From Clusia tigrina (lineage: Eukaryota; Arthropoda; Insecta; Diptera; Clusiidae), in assembly GCA_920105625.2 (NCBI GenBank), contig OV050033.1, positions 116,273,700 to 116,337,699 on the forward strand: a stretch of DNA of 64,000 nt, in the 5' to 3' direction. The notes beneath the pieces were generated by a model. It saw only the letters and a list, made by a program, of their open reading frames with translations, ran no database searches and was not told where the DNA came from. Positions 36,695-49,320 of this stretch are shown piece by piece. How positions within the stretch are numbered: position 1 is the first letter of the stretch; every line of letters starts with the position of its first letter. The position numbers were made by a program, and so were the translations under genes.

Positions 36695-39044
36695 ACTTCT
36701 ATACGGTACGTCCTACACCTATCAAAGTATGCAACATACAAATGCTTGTAACTTTTTACTGGAGCGTCATAAAACCTTGAAATTTTGTAACAATAAAGTA
36801 CTCGAGCCTCTTGTCAATTTAAGCTATTGCTCAAAGCTGTGCTACCCGTGAGTCCCAAATCAAACACTAATAAAGCTTTAAATGGCCCTAACTTCTATAC
36901 GGTACATCCTACACCTATCACAATATGCAACATATAAATGCTTGTAGCTTTTTACTGGAGCGTCATAAAACCTTGAAATTTTGTAACAATAAAGTACTCG
37001 AGCCTCTTGTCAATTTAAGCTATCGCTCAAAGCTGTGCTACCCTTGAGTCCCAAATCAAACACTGATAAAGCTTAAAATGGCCCTAACTTTTATACGGTA
37101 CGTCCTACACCTATCGAAGTATGCAACATACAAATGTTAGTAACTTTTTACTGGAGCGTCATAAAACCTTGAAATTTTGTAAGAAAAAAGTACTCGAGCC
37201 TCTTGTCAATTTAAGCTATCGCTCAAAGCTGTGCTACCCTTGAGTCCCAAATCAAACACTGATAAAGCTTCAAATGGCCCTAACTTCTATACGGTACATC
37301 CTACACCTATCACAATATGCAACATATAAATGCTTGTAACTTTTTACTGGAGCGTCATAAAACCTTGAAATTTTGTAACAATAAAGTACTCGAGCCTCTT
37401 GTCAATTTAAGCTATCGCTCAAAGCTGTGCTAGCCTTGATCCCAAATCAACAAGTGATGAAAATTCAAATGGCCCTAACTTCTATACGGTACGTCCTACA
37501 CCTATCAAAGTATGCAACATATAAATGATTGTAACTTCTTACTGGAGCGTCATAAAACCTTGAAATTTGGTAACAATAAAGTACTCGAGCCTCTTGTCAA
37601 TTTAAGCTATCGCTCAAAGCTGTGCTACCCGTGAGTCCCAAATCAAACACTAATAAAGCTTTAAATGGCCCTAACTTCTATACGGTACATCCTACACCTA
37701 TCACAATATGCAACATATAAATGCTTGTAACTTTTTACTGGAGCGTCATAAAACCTTGAAATTTTGTAACAATAAAGTACTCGAGCCTCTTGTCAATTTA
37801 AGCTATCGCTCAAAGCTAGGCTACCCTTGAGTCCCAAATCAAACACTGATAAAGCTTCAAATGGCCCAAACTTCTATACGGTACGTCCTACACCTATCAA
37901 AGTATGCAACATACAAATGCTTGTAACTTTTTACTGGAGCGTTATAAAACCTTGAAATTTTGTAACAATAAAGTACTCGAGCCTCTTGTCAATTTAAGCT
38001 ATTGCTCAAAGCTGTGCTACCCGTGAGTCCCAAATCAAACACTAATAAAGCTTTAAATGGCCCTAACTTCTATACGGTACATCCTACACCTATCACAATA
38101 TGCAACATATAAATGCTTGTAGCTTTTTACTGGAGCGTCATAAAACCTTGAAATTTTGTAACAATAAAGTACTCGAGCCTCTTGTCAATTTAAGCTATCG
38201 CTCAAAGCTGTGCTACCCTTGAGTCCCAAATCAAACACTGATAAAGCTTAAAATGGCCCTAACTTTTATACGGTACGTCCTACACCTATCGAAGTTTGCA
38301 ACATACAAATGTTTGTAACTTTTTACTGGAGCGTCATAAAACCTTGAAATTTTGTAAGAAAAAAGTACTCGAGCCTCTTGTCAATTTAAGCTATCGCTCA
38401 AAGCTGTGCTACCCTTGAGTCCCAAATCAAACACTGATAAAGCTTCAAATGGCCCTAACTTCTATACGGTACATCCTACACCTATCACAATATGCAACAT
38501 ATAAATGCTTGTAACTTTTTACTGGAGCGTCATAAAACCTTGAAATTTTGTAACAATAAAGTACTCGAGCCTCTTGTCAATTTAAGCTATCGCTCAAAGC
38601 TGTGCTAGCCTTGATCCCAAATCAACAAGTGATGAAAATTCAAATGGCCCTAACTTCTATACGGTACGTCCTACACCTATCAAAGTATGCAACATATAAA
38701 TGATTGTAACTTCTTACTGGAGCGTCATAAAACCTTGAAATTTGGTAACAATAAAGTACTCGAGCCTCTTGTCAATTTAAGCTATCGCTCAAAGCTGTGC
38801 TACCCGTGAGTCCCAAATCAAACACTAATAAAGCTTTAAATGGCCCTAACTTCTATACGGTACATCCTACACCTATCACAATATGCAACATATAAATGCT
38901 TGTAACTTTTTACTGGAGCGTCATAAAACCTTGAAATTTTGTAACAATAAAGTACTCGAGCCTCTTGTCAATTTAAGCTATCGCTCAAAGCTAGGCTACC
39001 CTTGAGTCCCAAATCAAACACTGATAAAGCTTCAAATGGCCCAA
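36695..39044 (+). repeat. 6-monomer tandem duplication (period 1,175 bp)
   Basis: Copy one is about 36,695-37,869 and copy two about 37,870-39,044. Shared rare variants include CTTGTAGCTTTTTAC at 36,941 and 38,116, GTAAGAAAAAAGTAC, CTTGATCCCAAATCAACAAG (about 37,434 and 38,609) and TGATTGTAACTTCTTAC. The period is 6 x 196 minus the one base missing in CTTGATCCC. Few differences are visible, for example GTTAGTAAC in copy one against GTTTGTAAC in copy two, and CGTTATAAAACC near 37,940. Confidence 0.9.
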
Positions 39045-40012
39045 ACTTCTATACGGTACGTCCTACACCTATCAAATTTTCCAACATACAAATGCTTGTA
39101 ACTTTTTACTGGAGCGTCATAAAACCTTGAAATTTTGTAACAATAAAGTTCTCGAGAATCTTGTCAATTGAAGCTATCGCTCAAAGCTGTGCTACTCTTG
39201 AGTCCCAAATCAAACACTAATAAAACTTCAAATGGCCCTAACTTCGATACGGTACGTCCTACACCTATCAAAGTTTGCAACATACAAATGCTTGTAACTT
39301 TTTACTGGAGCGTCATAAAACCTTGAAATTTTGTAACAATAAAGTTCTCGAGAATCTTGTCAATTGAAGCTATCGCTCAAAGCTGTGCTACTCTTGAGTC
39401 CCAAATCAAACACTGATAAAACTTCAAATGGCCCTAACTTCGATACGGTACGTCCTACACCTATCAAAGTTGGCAACATACAAATGCTTGTAACTTTTTA
39501 CTGGAGCGTCATAAAACCTTGAAATTTTGTAACAATAAAGTACTCGAGCCACTTGTCAATTTAAGCTATCGCTCAAAGCTGGGCTACCCTTGAGTCCCAA
39601 ATCAAACACTGATAAAATTTCAAATAGCCCTAGCTTCTATACGGTACGTCCTACACCTATGAAAGTTTGCAACATATAAGCGCTTGTAACTGTTTACTGG
39701 AGCGTCATAAAACCTTGAAATTTTGTAACAATAAAGTACTCGAGCCTCTTGTCAATTTAAGCTATCGCTCAAAGCTATGCTACCCTTGAGTTCCAAATCA
39801 AACACTGATAAAGCTTCAAATGGCCCTAACTTCAATACGGTATGTCCTACACCTATCAAAGTTTGCAACATACAAATGCTTGTAACTTTTTACTGGAGCG
39901 TCATAAAACCTTGAAAAATTGTGACAATGAAGTACTCGAGCCTCTTGTCAATTTAAGCTATCGCTCAAAGCTATGCTACCCTTGAGTCCCAAATCAAACA
40001 CTGATAAAAATT

Positions 40013-40124
40013 CAAATGGCCCTAACTTCTATACGGTACGTCCTACACCTATCAAAGTTTGCAACATACAAATGCTTGTAACTTTTTACTGGAGCGTCAT
40101 AAAACCTTGAAATTTTGTAACAAT
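40013..40124 (+). repeat. Internal 56-bp direct duplication within the monomer
   Basis: The 56 bp at 40,013-40,068 and the next 56 bp at 40,069-40,124 align without gaps at 35 of 56 positions. Shared blocks are CAAATG at positions 1-6, TAACTT at 11-16, CGTC at 27-30 and the region around AAA.TTTTG.AACA at 42-54. The other 84 bp of the monomer show no comparable ungapped match; comparing the preceding 56 bp with the first segment gave only 19 of 56 matches, near chance for this composition. The simplest reading is that the monomer grew from a shorter unit by an old internal duplication. The duplication itself is visible; the order of events is inferred. Confidence 0.8.
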
Positions 40125-40208
40125 AAAGTACTCGAGCCTCTTGTATATTTAAGCTATCGCTCAAAGCTGTGCTACCCTTGAGTCCCAAATCAAAAACTGA
40201 TAAAAATT
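40013..40208 (+). repeat. Representative full-length satellite monomer (196 bp)
   Basis: This copy is close to the most common sequence and serves as a reference, with the phase set arbitrarily to begin at CAAATGG. It contains overlapping ScaI and XhoI sites (AGTACTCGAG), which recur once per unit in most copies, so XhoI should cut most of the array to a 196-bp ladder. It carries an AATAAA hexamer at 40,122-40,127 and AT-rich tracts at roughly 10-bp spacing between about 40,080 and 40,128. Variants that define subfamilies include TCAATTT or TCTATTT after CTCTTG; GCTGTGC, GCTATGC, GCTGGGC or GCTAGGC after CTCAAA; ATCAAAG, ATCACAATAT or AGCAAAG before the TGCAACAT region; and TTGAAAAATTGTGACAATG in place of TTGAAATTTTGTAACAATA. 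Confidence 0.95.
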
Positions 40209-42360
40209 CAAATAGCCCTAACTTCTATACGGTACGTCCTACACCTATCAAAGTTTGCAACATACAAATGCTTGTAACTTTTTACTGGAGCGTCATAAAA
40301 CCTTGAAATTTTGTAACAATAAAGTACTCGAGCCTCTTGTCTATTTAAGCTATCGCTCAAAGCTGTGCTACCCTTGAGTCCCAAATCAAACACCGATAAA
40401 ATTTCAAATGGCCCTAACTTCTATACGGTACGTCCTACACCTATCACAATATGCAACATATAAATGCTTGTAACTTTTTACTGGAGCGTCATAAAACCTT
40501 GAAAAATTGTAACAATAAAGTACTCGAGCCTCTTGTCTATTTAGGCTATCGCTCAAAGCTATGCTACCCTTGAGTCCCAAATCAAACACTGATAAAAATT
40601 CAAATGGCCCTAACTTCTAAACGGTACGTCCTACACCTATCAAAGTTTGCAACATACAAATGCTTGTAACTTTTTACTGGAGCGTCATAAAACCTTGAAA
40701 TTTTGTAACAATAAAGTACTCGAGCCTCTTGTCTATTTAAGCTATCGCTCAAAGCTGTGCTACCCTTGAGTCCCAAATCAAAAACTGATAAAAATTCAAA
40801 CGGCCCTAACTTCTATACGGTACGTCCTACACCTATCAAAATTTGCAACATATAAATGCTTGTAACTTTTTACTGGAGCGTCATAAAACCTTGAAATTTT
40901 GTAACAATAAAGTACTCGAGCCTCTTGTCAATTTAAGCTATCGCTCAAAGCTGTGCTACCCTTGAAGCCCAAATCAAACACTGATAAAGCTTAAAATGGC
41001 CCTAACTTCTATACGGTACGTCTTACACCTATCGAAGTTTGCAACATACAAATGTTTGTAACTTTTTACTGGAGCGTCATAAAACCTTGAAATTTTGTAA
41101 CAATAAAGTAGTCGAGCCTCTTGTCAATTTAAGCTATCGCTCAAAGCTGTGCTACCCTTGAGTCCCAAATCAAACACTGATAAAACTTCAAATGGCACTA
41201 ACTTATATACGGTACGTCCTACACCTATCAAAGTTTGCAGCATACAAATGCTTGTAACTTTTTACTGGAGCGTCATAAAACCTTGAAATTTTGTAACAAT
41301 AAGGTACTCGAGCCTCTTGTCAATTTAAGCTATCGCTCAAAGCTGTGCTACCCTTGAGTCCCAAATCAAGCACTGATAAAGCTTCAAATGGCCCTAACTT
41401 CTATACGGTACGTCCTACACCTATCACAATATGCAACATATAAATGCTTGTAACTTTTTACTGGAGCGTCATAAAACCTTGAAATTTTGTAACAATAAAG
41501 TACTCGAGCCACTTGTCAATTTAAGCTATCGCTCAAAGCTGGGCTACCGTTGAGTCCCAAATCAAACACTGATAAAATTTCAAATGGCCCTAGCTTCTAT
41601 ACGGTACGTCCTACACCTATCAAAGTTTGCAACATATAAGCGCTTGTAACTGTTTACTGGAGCGTCATAAAACCTTGAAATTTTGTAACAATAAAGTACT
41701 CGAGCCTCTTGTCAATTTAAGCTATCGCTCAAAGCTATGCTACCCTTGAGTTCCAAATCAAACACTGATAAAGCTTCAAATGGCCCTAACTTCAATACGG
41801 TATGTCCTACACCTATCAAAGTTTGCAACATACAAATGCTTGTAACTTTTTACTGGAGCGTCATAAAACCTTGAAAAATTGTGACAATGAAGTACTCGAG
41901 CTTCTTGTCAATTTAAGCTATCGCTCAAAGCTATGCTACCCTTGACTCCCAAATCAAACACTGATAAAAATTCAAATGGCCCTAACTTCTATACGGTACG
42001 TCCTACACCTATCAAAGTTTGCAACATACAAATGCTTGTAACTTTTTACTGGAGCGTCATAAAACCTTGAAATTTTGTAACAATAAAGTACTCGAGCCTC
42101 TTGTCTATTTAAGCTATCGCTCAAAGCTGTGCTACCCTTGAGTCCCAAATCAAAAACTGATAAAAATTCAAATGGCCCTAACTTCTATACGGTACGTCCT
42201 ACACCTATCAAAGTTTGCAACATACAAATGCTTGTAACTTTTTACTGGAGCGTCATAAAACCTTGAAATTTTGTAACAATAAAGTACTCGAGCCTCTTCT
42301 CTATTTAGGCTATCGCTCAAAGCTGTGCTACCCTTGAGTCCCAAATAAACACCGATAAAA

Positions 42361-44240
42361 TTTCAAATGGCCCTAACTTCTATACGGTACGTCCTACACC
42401 TATCAAAGTTTGCAACATATAAATGCTTGTAACTTTTTACTGGAGCGTCATAAAACCTTGAAAAATTGTAACAATAAAGTACTCGAGCCTCTTGTCTATT
42501 TAAGCTATCACTCAAAGCTGTGCTACCCTTGAGTCCCAAATCAAACACTGATAAAATTTCAAATGGCCCTAACTTCTATAGGGTACGTCCTACACCTATC
42601 ACAATATGCAACATATAAATGCTTGTAACTTTTTACTGGAGCGTCATAAAACCTTGAAATTTTGTAACAATAAAGTACTCGAGCCTCCTGTCAATTTAAG
42701 CTATCGCTCAAAGCTGTGATACGCTTGAGTCCCAAATCAAACAATGATAAACTTTCAAATGGCCCTAACTTCTATACGGTACGTCCTACACCTATCACAA
42801 TATGCAACATATAAATGCTTGTAACTTTTTACTGGAGCGTCATAAAACCCTGAAATTTTGTAACAATAAAGTACTCGAGCATCTTGCCAATTTAAGCTAT
42901 CGCTCAAAGCTGTGCTACCCTTGAGTCCCAAATCAAACACTGATTAAACTTCAAATGGCACTAACTTATATACGGTACGTCCTACACCTATCAAAGTTTG
43001 CAACATACAAATGCTTGTAACTTTTTACTGGAGCGTCATAAAGCCTTGAAATTTTGTAACAATAAAGTACTCGAGCCTCTTGTCAGTTTAAGCTATCGCT
43101 CAAAGCTGTGCTACCGTTGAGTCCCAAATCAAACACTGATAAAGCTTCAAATGGCCCTAACTTCTATACGGTACGTCCTACACCTATCACAATATGCAAC
43201 ATATAAATGCTTGTAACTTTTTACTGGAGCGTCATAAAACCTTGAAATTTTGTAACAATAAAGTACTCGAGCCTCTTGTCAATTTAAGGTATCGCTCAAA
43301 GCTATGCTACCCTAGAGTCCAAAATCAAATACTGATAAAACTTCAAATGGCCCTAACTTTTATACGGTACGTCCTACACCTATCAAAGTTTGCAACATAC
43401 AAATGATTGTAACTTTTTACTGGAGCGTCATAAAACCTTGAAATTTTGTAACAATAAAGTACTCGAGCCTCTTGTCAATTTAAGCTATCGCTCAAAGCTG
43501 TGCTACCCTTGAGTCCCAAATCAAACACTGATAAAACTTCAAATGGCACTAACTTATATACGGTACGTCCTACACCTATCAAAGTTTGCAACATACAAAT
43601 GCTTGTAACATTTTACTGGAGCGTCATAAAACCTTGAAATTTTGTAACAATAAAGTACTCGAGCCTCTTGTCAATTTAAGCTATCGCTCAAATCTGTGCT
43701 ACCCTTGAGTCCCAAATCAAACACTGATAAAGCTTCAAATGGCCCTAACTTCTATACGGTACGTCCTACACCTATCAAAGTATGCAACATACAAATGCTT
43801 GTAACTTTTTACTGGAGCGTCATAAAACCTTGAAATGTTGTAACAATAAAGTACTCGAGCCTCTTGTCAATTTAAGCTATTGCTCAAAGCTGTGCTACCC
43901 GTGAGTCCCAAATCAAACACTAATAAAGCTTTAAATGGCCCTAACTTCTATACGGTACATCCTACACCTATCACAATATGCAACATATAAATGCTTGTAA
44001 CTTTTTACTGGAGCGTCATAAAACCTTGAAATTTTGTAACAATAAAGTACTCGAGCCTCTTGTCAATTTAAGCTATTGCTCAAAGCTGTGCTACCCGTGA
44101 GTCCCAAATCAAACACTAATAAAGCTTTAAATGGCCCTAACTTCTATACGGTACATCCTACACCTATCACAATATGCAACATATAAATGCTTGTAACTTT
44201 TTACTGGAGCGTCATAAAACCTTGAAATTTTGTAACAATA
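42361..44240 (+). repeat. Duplicated block related to 30.6-33.8 kb
   Basis: This contains the counterparts of the 30,594-31,700 units and then, from about 43,620, counterparts of 33.2-33.8 kb. Between them it skips the 31.7-33.2 kb units, so one or more exchange events removed or added about eight monomers. The counterpart of the 33,353 expansion here (near 43,750) has the normal TTCTATACGG sequence. Confidence 0.8.
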
Positions 44241-47200
44241 AAGTACTCGAGCCTCTTGTCAATTTAAGCTATCGCTCAAAGCTAGGCTACCCTTGAGTCA
44301 CAAATCAAACACTGATAAAACTTCAAATGGCCCAAACTTCTATACGGTACGTCCTACACCTATCAAATTTTGCAACATATAAGCGCATGTAACTTTTTAC
44401 TGGAGCGTCATAAAACCTTGAAATTTTGTAACAATAAAGTACTCGAGCCTCTTGTCAATTTAAGCTATCGCTCAAAGCTATGCTACCCTTGAGTTCCAAA
44501 TCAAACACTGATAAAGCTTCAAATGGCCCTAACTTCAATACGGTATGTCCTACACCTATCAAAGTTTGCAACATACAAATGCTTGTAACTTTTTACTGGA
44601 GCGTCATAAAACCTTGAAAAATTGTGACAATGAAGTTCTCGAGCCTCTTTTCTATTTAAGCTATCGCTCAAAGCTGTGCTACCCTTGATCCCAAATCAAA
44701 AACTGATAAAAATTTAAATGGCCCTAACTTCTATACGGTACGTCCTACACCTATCAAAGTTTGCAACATACAAATGCTTGTAACTTTTTACTGGAGCGTC
44801 ATAAAACCTTGAAATTTTGTAACAATAAAGTACTCGAGCCTCTTGTCTATTTAAGCTATCGCTCAAAGCTGTGCTACCCTTGAGTCCCAAATCAAACACT
44901 GATAAAACTTCAAATGGCACTAACTTATATACGGTACGTCCTACACCTATCAAAGTTTGCAACATACAAATGCTTGTAACATTTTACTGGAGCGTCATAA
45001 AACCTTGAAATTTTGTAACAATAAAGTACTCGCGCCTCTTGTCAATTTAAGCTATCGCTCAAATCTGTGCTACCCTTGAGTCCCAAATCAAACACTGATA
45101 AAGCTTCAAATGGCCCTAACTTCTATACGGTACGTCCTACACCTATCAAAGTATGCAACATATAAATGATTGTAACTTCTTACTGGAGCGTCATAAAACC
45201 TTGAAATTTGGTAACAATAAAGTACTCGAGCCTCTTGTCAATTTAAGGTATCGCTCAAAGCTGTGCTACCCGTGAGTCCCAAATCAAACACTAATAAAGC
45301 TTTAAATGGCCCTAACTTCTATACGGTACATCCTACACCTTTCACAATATGCAACATATAAATGCCTGTAACTTTTTACTGGAGCGTCATAAAACCTTGA
45401 AATTTTGTAACAATAAAGTACTCGAGCCTCTTGTCAATTTAAGCTATCGCTCAAAGCTATGCTACCCTTGAGTTCCAAATCAAACACTGATAAAGCTTCA
45501 AATGGCCCTAACTTCAATACGGTATGTCCTACACCTATCAAAGTTTGCAACATACAAATGCTTGTAACTTTTTACTGGAGCGTCATAAAACCTTGAAAAA
45601 TTGTGACAATGAAGTTTTCGAGCCTCTTGTCTATTTAAGCTATCGCTCAAAGCTGTGCTACCCTTGATCCCAAATCAAAAACTGATAAAAATTCAAATGG
45701 CCCTAACTTCTATACGGTACGTCCTACACCTATCAAAGTTTGCAACATACAAATGCTTGTAACTTTTTACTGGAGCGTCATAAAACCTTGAAATTTTGTA
45801 ACAATAAAGTACTCGAGCCTCTTGTCTATTTAAGCTATCGCTCAAAGCTGTGCTACCCTTGAGTCCCAAATCAAACACTGATAAAATTTCAAATGCCCCT
45901 AACTTATATACGGTACGTCCAATACCTATCAAAGTTTGCAACATACAAATGCTTGTAACTTTTTACTGGAGCGTCATAAAATCTTGAAATTTTGTAACAA
46001 AAAAGTACTCGAGCCTCTTGTCAATTTAAGCTATCGCTCAAAGCTGTGCTACCCTTGAAGCCCAAATCAAACACTGATAAAGCTTAAAATGGCCCTAACT
46101 TCTAGACGGTACGTCCTACACCTATCGAAGTTTGCAACATACAAATGTTTGTAACTTTTTACTGGAGCGTCATAAAACCTTGAAATTTTGTAACAATAAA
46201 GTACTCGAGCCTCTTGTCAATTTAAGCTATCGCTCAAAGCTGGGCTACCCTTGAGTCCCAAATCAAACACTGATAAAGCTTAAAATGGCCCTAACTTCTA
46301 TACGGTACGTCCTACACCTATCAAATTTTGCAACATATAAGCGCATGTAACTTTTTACTGGAGCGTCATAAAACCTTGAAATTTTGTAACAATAAAGTAC
46401 TCGAGCCTCTTGTCAATTTAAGCTATTGCTCAAAGCTGTGCTACCCGTGAGTCCCAAATCAAACACTAATAAAGCTTTAAATGGCCCTAACTTCTATACG
46501 GTACATCCTACACCTATCACAATATGCAACATATAAATGCTTGTAACTTTTTACTGGAGCGTCATAAAACCTTGAAATTTTGTAACAATAAAGTACTCGA
46601 GCCTCTTGTCAATTTAAGCTATCGCTCAAAGCTAGGCTACCCTTGAGTCACAAATCAAACACTGATAAAACTTCAAATGGCCCAAACTTCTATACGGTAC
46701 GTCCTACACCTATCAAATTTTGCAACATATAAGCGCATGTAACTTTTTACTGGAGTGTCATAAAACCTTGAAATTTTGTAACAATAAAGTACTCGAGCCT
46801 CTTGTCAATTTAAGCTATCGCTCAAAGCTATGCTACCCTTGAGTCACAAATCAAACACTGATAAAACTTCAAATGGCCCAAACTTCTATACGGTACGTCC
46901 TACACCTATCAAATTTTGCAACATATAAGCGCATGTAACTTTTTACTGGAGTGTCATAAAACCTTGAAATTTTGTAACAATAAAGTACTCGAGCCTCTTG
47001 TCAATTTAAGCTATCGCTCAAAGCTATGCTACCCTTGAGTTCCAAATCAAACACTGATAAAGCTTCAAATGGCCCTAACTTCAATACGGTATGTCCTACA
47101 CCTATCAAAGTTTGCAACATACAAATGCTTGTAACTTTTTACTGGAGCGTCATGAAACCTTGAAAAATTGTGACAATGAAGTTCTCGAGCCTCTTGTCTA

Positions 47201-49320
47201 TTTAAGCTATCGCTCAAAGCTGTGCTACCCTTGATCCCAAATCAAAAACTGATAAAAATTCAAATGGCCCTAACTTCTATACGGTACGTCCTACACCTAT
47301 CAAAGTTTGCAACATACAAATGCTTGTAACTTTTTACTGGAGCGTCATAAAACCTTGAAATTTAGTAACAATAAAGTACTCGAGCCTCTTGTCTATTTAA
47401 GCTATCGCTCAAAGCTGTGCTACCCTTGAGTCCCAAATCAAACACTGATAAAACTTCAAATGGCACTAACTTATATACGGTACGTCCTACACCTATCAAA
47501 GTTTGCAACATACAAATGCTTGTAACATTTTACTGGAGCGTCATAAAACCTTGAAATTTTGTAACAATAAAGTACTCGCGCCTCTTGTCAATTTAAGCTA
47601 TCGCTCAAATCTGTGCTACCCTTGAGTCCCAAATCAAACACTGATAAAGCTTCAAATGGCCCTAACTTCTATACGCTACGTCCTACACCTATCAAAGTAT
47701 GCAACATATAAATGATTGTAACTTCTTACTGGAGCGTCATAAAACCTTGAAATTTGGTAACAATAAAGTACTCGAGCCTCTTGTCAATTTAAGCTATCGC
47801 TCAAAGCTGTGCTACCCGTGAGTCCCAAATCAAACACTAATAAAGCTTTAAATGGCCCTAACTTCTATACGGTACATCCTACACCTATCACAATATGCAA
47901 CATATAAATGCTTGTAACTTTTTACTGGAGCGTCATAAAACCTTGAAATTTTGTAACAATAAAGTACTCGAGCCTCTTGTCAATTTAAGCTATCGCTCAA
48001 AGCTAGGCTACCCTTGAGTCCCAAATCAAACACTGATAAAACTTCAAATGGCCCAAACTTCTATACGGTACGTCCTACACCTATCAAATTTTGCAACATA
48101 TAAGCGCATGTAACTTTTTACTGGAGCGTCATAAAACCTTGAAATTTTGTAACAATAAAGTACTCGAGCCTCTTGTCAATTTAAGCTATCGCTCAAAGCT
48201 ATGCTACCCTTGAGTTCCAAATCAAACACTGATAAAGCTTCACATGGCCCTAACTTCAATACGGTATGTCCTACACCTATCAAAGTTTGCAACATACAAA
48301 TGCTTGTAACATTTTACTGGAGCGTCATAAAACCTTGAAAAATTGTGACAATGAAGTTCTCGAGCCTCTTGTCTATTTAAGCTATCGCTCAAAGCTGTGC
48401 TACCCTTGATCCCAAATCAAAAACTGATAAAAATTCAAATGGCCCTAACTTCTATACGGTACGTCCTACACCTATCAAAGTTTGCAACATACAAATGCTT
48501 GTAACTTTTTACTGGAGCGTCATAAAACCTTGAAATTTTGTAACAATAAAGTACTCGAGCCTCTTGTCTATTTAAGCTATCGCTCAAAGCTGTGCTACCC
48601 TTGAGTCCCAAATCAAACACTGATAAAATTTCAAATGCCCCTAACTTATATACGGTACGTCCAATACCTATCAAAGTTTGCAACATACAAATGCTTGTAA
48701 CTTTTTACTGGAGCGTCATAAAACCTTGAAATTTTGTAACAAAAAAGTACTCGAGCCTCTTGTCAATTTAAGCTATCGCTCAAAGCTGTGCTACCCTTGA
48801 AGCCCAAATCAAACACTGATAAAGCTTAAAATGGCCCTAACTTCTAGACGGTACGTCCTACACCTATCGAAGTTTGCAACATACAAATGTTTGTAACTTT
48901 TTACTGGAGCGTCATAAAACCTTGAAATTTTGTAACAATAAAGTACTCGAGCCTCTTGTCAATTTAAGCTATCGCTCAAAGCTGGGCTACCCTTGAGTCC
49001 CAAATCAAACACTGATAAAGCTTCAAATGGCCCTAACTTCTATACGGTACGTCCTACACCTATCAAAGTATGCAACATATAAATGATTGTAACTTCTTAC
49101 TGGAGCGTCATAAAACCTTGAAATTTTGTAACAATAAAGTACTCGAGCCTCTTGTCAATTTAAGCTATCGCTCAAAGCTGTGCTATCCGTGAGTCCCAAA
49201 TCAAACACTAATAAAGCTTTAAATGGCCCTAACTTCTATACGGTACATCCTACACCTATCACAATATGCAACATATAAATGCTTGTAACTTTTTACTGGA
49301 GCGTCATAAAACCTTGAAAT
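44241..49320 (+). repeat. Satellite segment with 13- and 14-monomer periods
   Basis: The CCTTGATCCC unit recurs at 44,681, 45,660, 47,227 and 48,402, spacings of 979, 1,567 and 1,175 bp (5, 8 and 6 units, each minus one base). Together these give 13-unit (2,546 bp) and 14-unit (2,742 bp) periods; for example the CAAATGCCCCTAACTTATATACG unit recurs near 45,890 and 48,632. ATAAGCGCATGTAAC and GGCCCAAACTTC units are frequent. The unit boundaries drift, so the HOR is partly scrambled. Confidence 0.8.
46645..47036 (+). repeat. Recent single-monomer tandem duplication
   Basis: Two adjacent units starting at GAGTCACAAATC (46,645 and 46,841) share the rare GGAGTGTCATAAAACC variant (46,752 and 46,948), plus GGCCCAAACTTC and ATAAGCGCATG. 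GAGTGTC replaces GAGCGTC only in these two units as far as I can see, which marks a duplication of one 196-bp monomer. Confidence 0.85.

Larger units (their letters stand above)
39045..42360 (+). repeat. Satellite segment assembled from copied blocks
   Basis: The first part matches 34.5-36.0 kb (offset 4,506) and overlaps the match to 23.3-25.4 kb (offset 16,277). The AATAAGGTAC cassette at 41,298 also matches 29,725 (offset 11,573). A GTAGTCGAGCC change near 41,108 destroys one XhoI site. Nothing other than satellite is present. Confidence 0.82.

Noticed and set aside
40058..40098. Inverted repeat or hairpin around AGTTTGCAACATAC...TTGTAACT
   Set aside because: Only a 4-bp AGTT/AACT stem pairs cleanly and the rest mismatches; the apparent symmetry comes from the internal direct duplication.
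40013..40208. CENP-B box
   Set aside because: I looked for the TTCGnnnnAnnCGGG pattern; the nearest word (CTTCGATACGGTACG in some units) lacks the required A and CGGG spacing, and most units read CTTCTATACGG.
40208..40393. Recurring 61-codon minus-strand frame (also 83-codon forms), present about 30 times as a possible gene family
   Set aside because: It recurs because the monomer recurs. It is bounded by stops fixed in the repeat, has no domain or signal I recognise, and many other monomers break it by substitution or frame-shifting indel. The 83-codon versions arise where one stop or start context changes.
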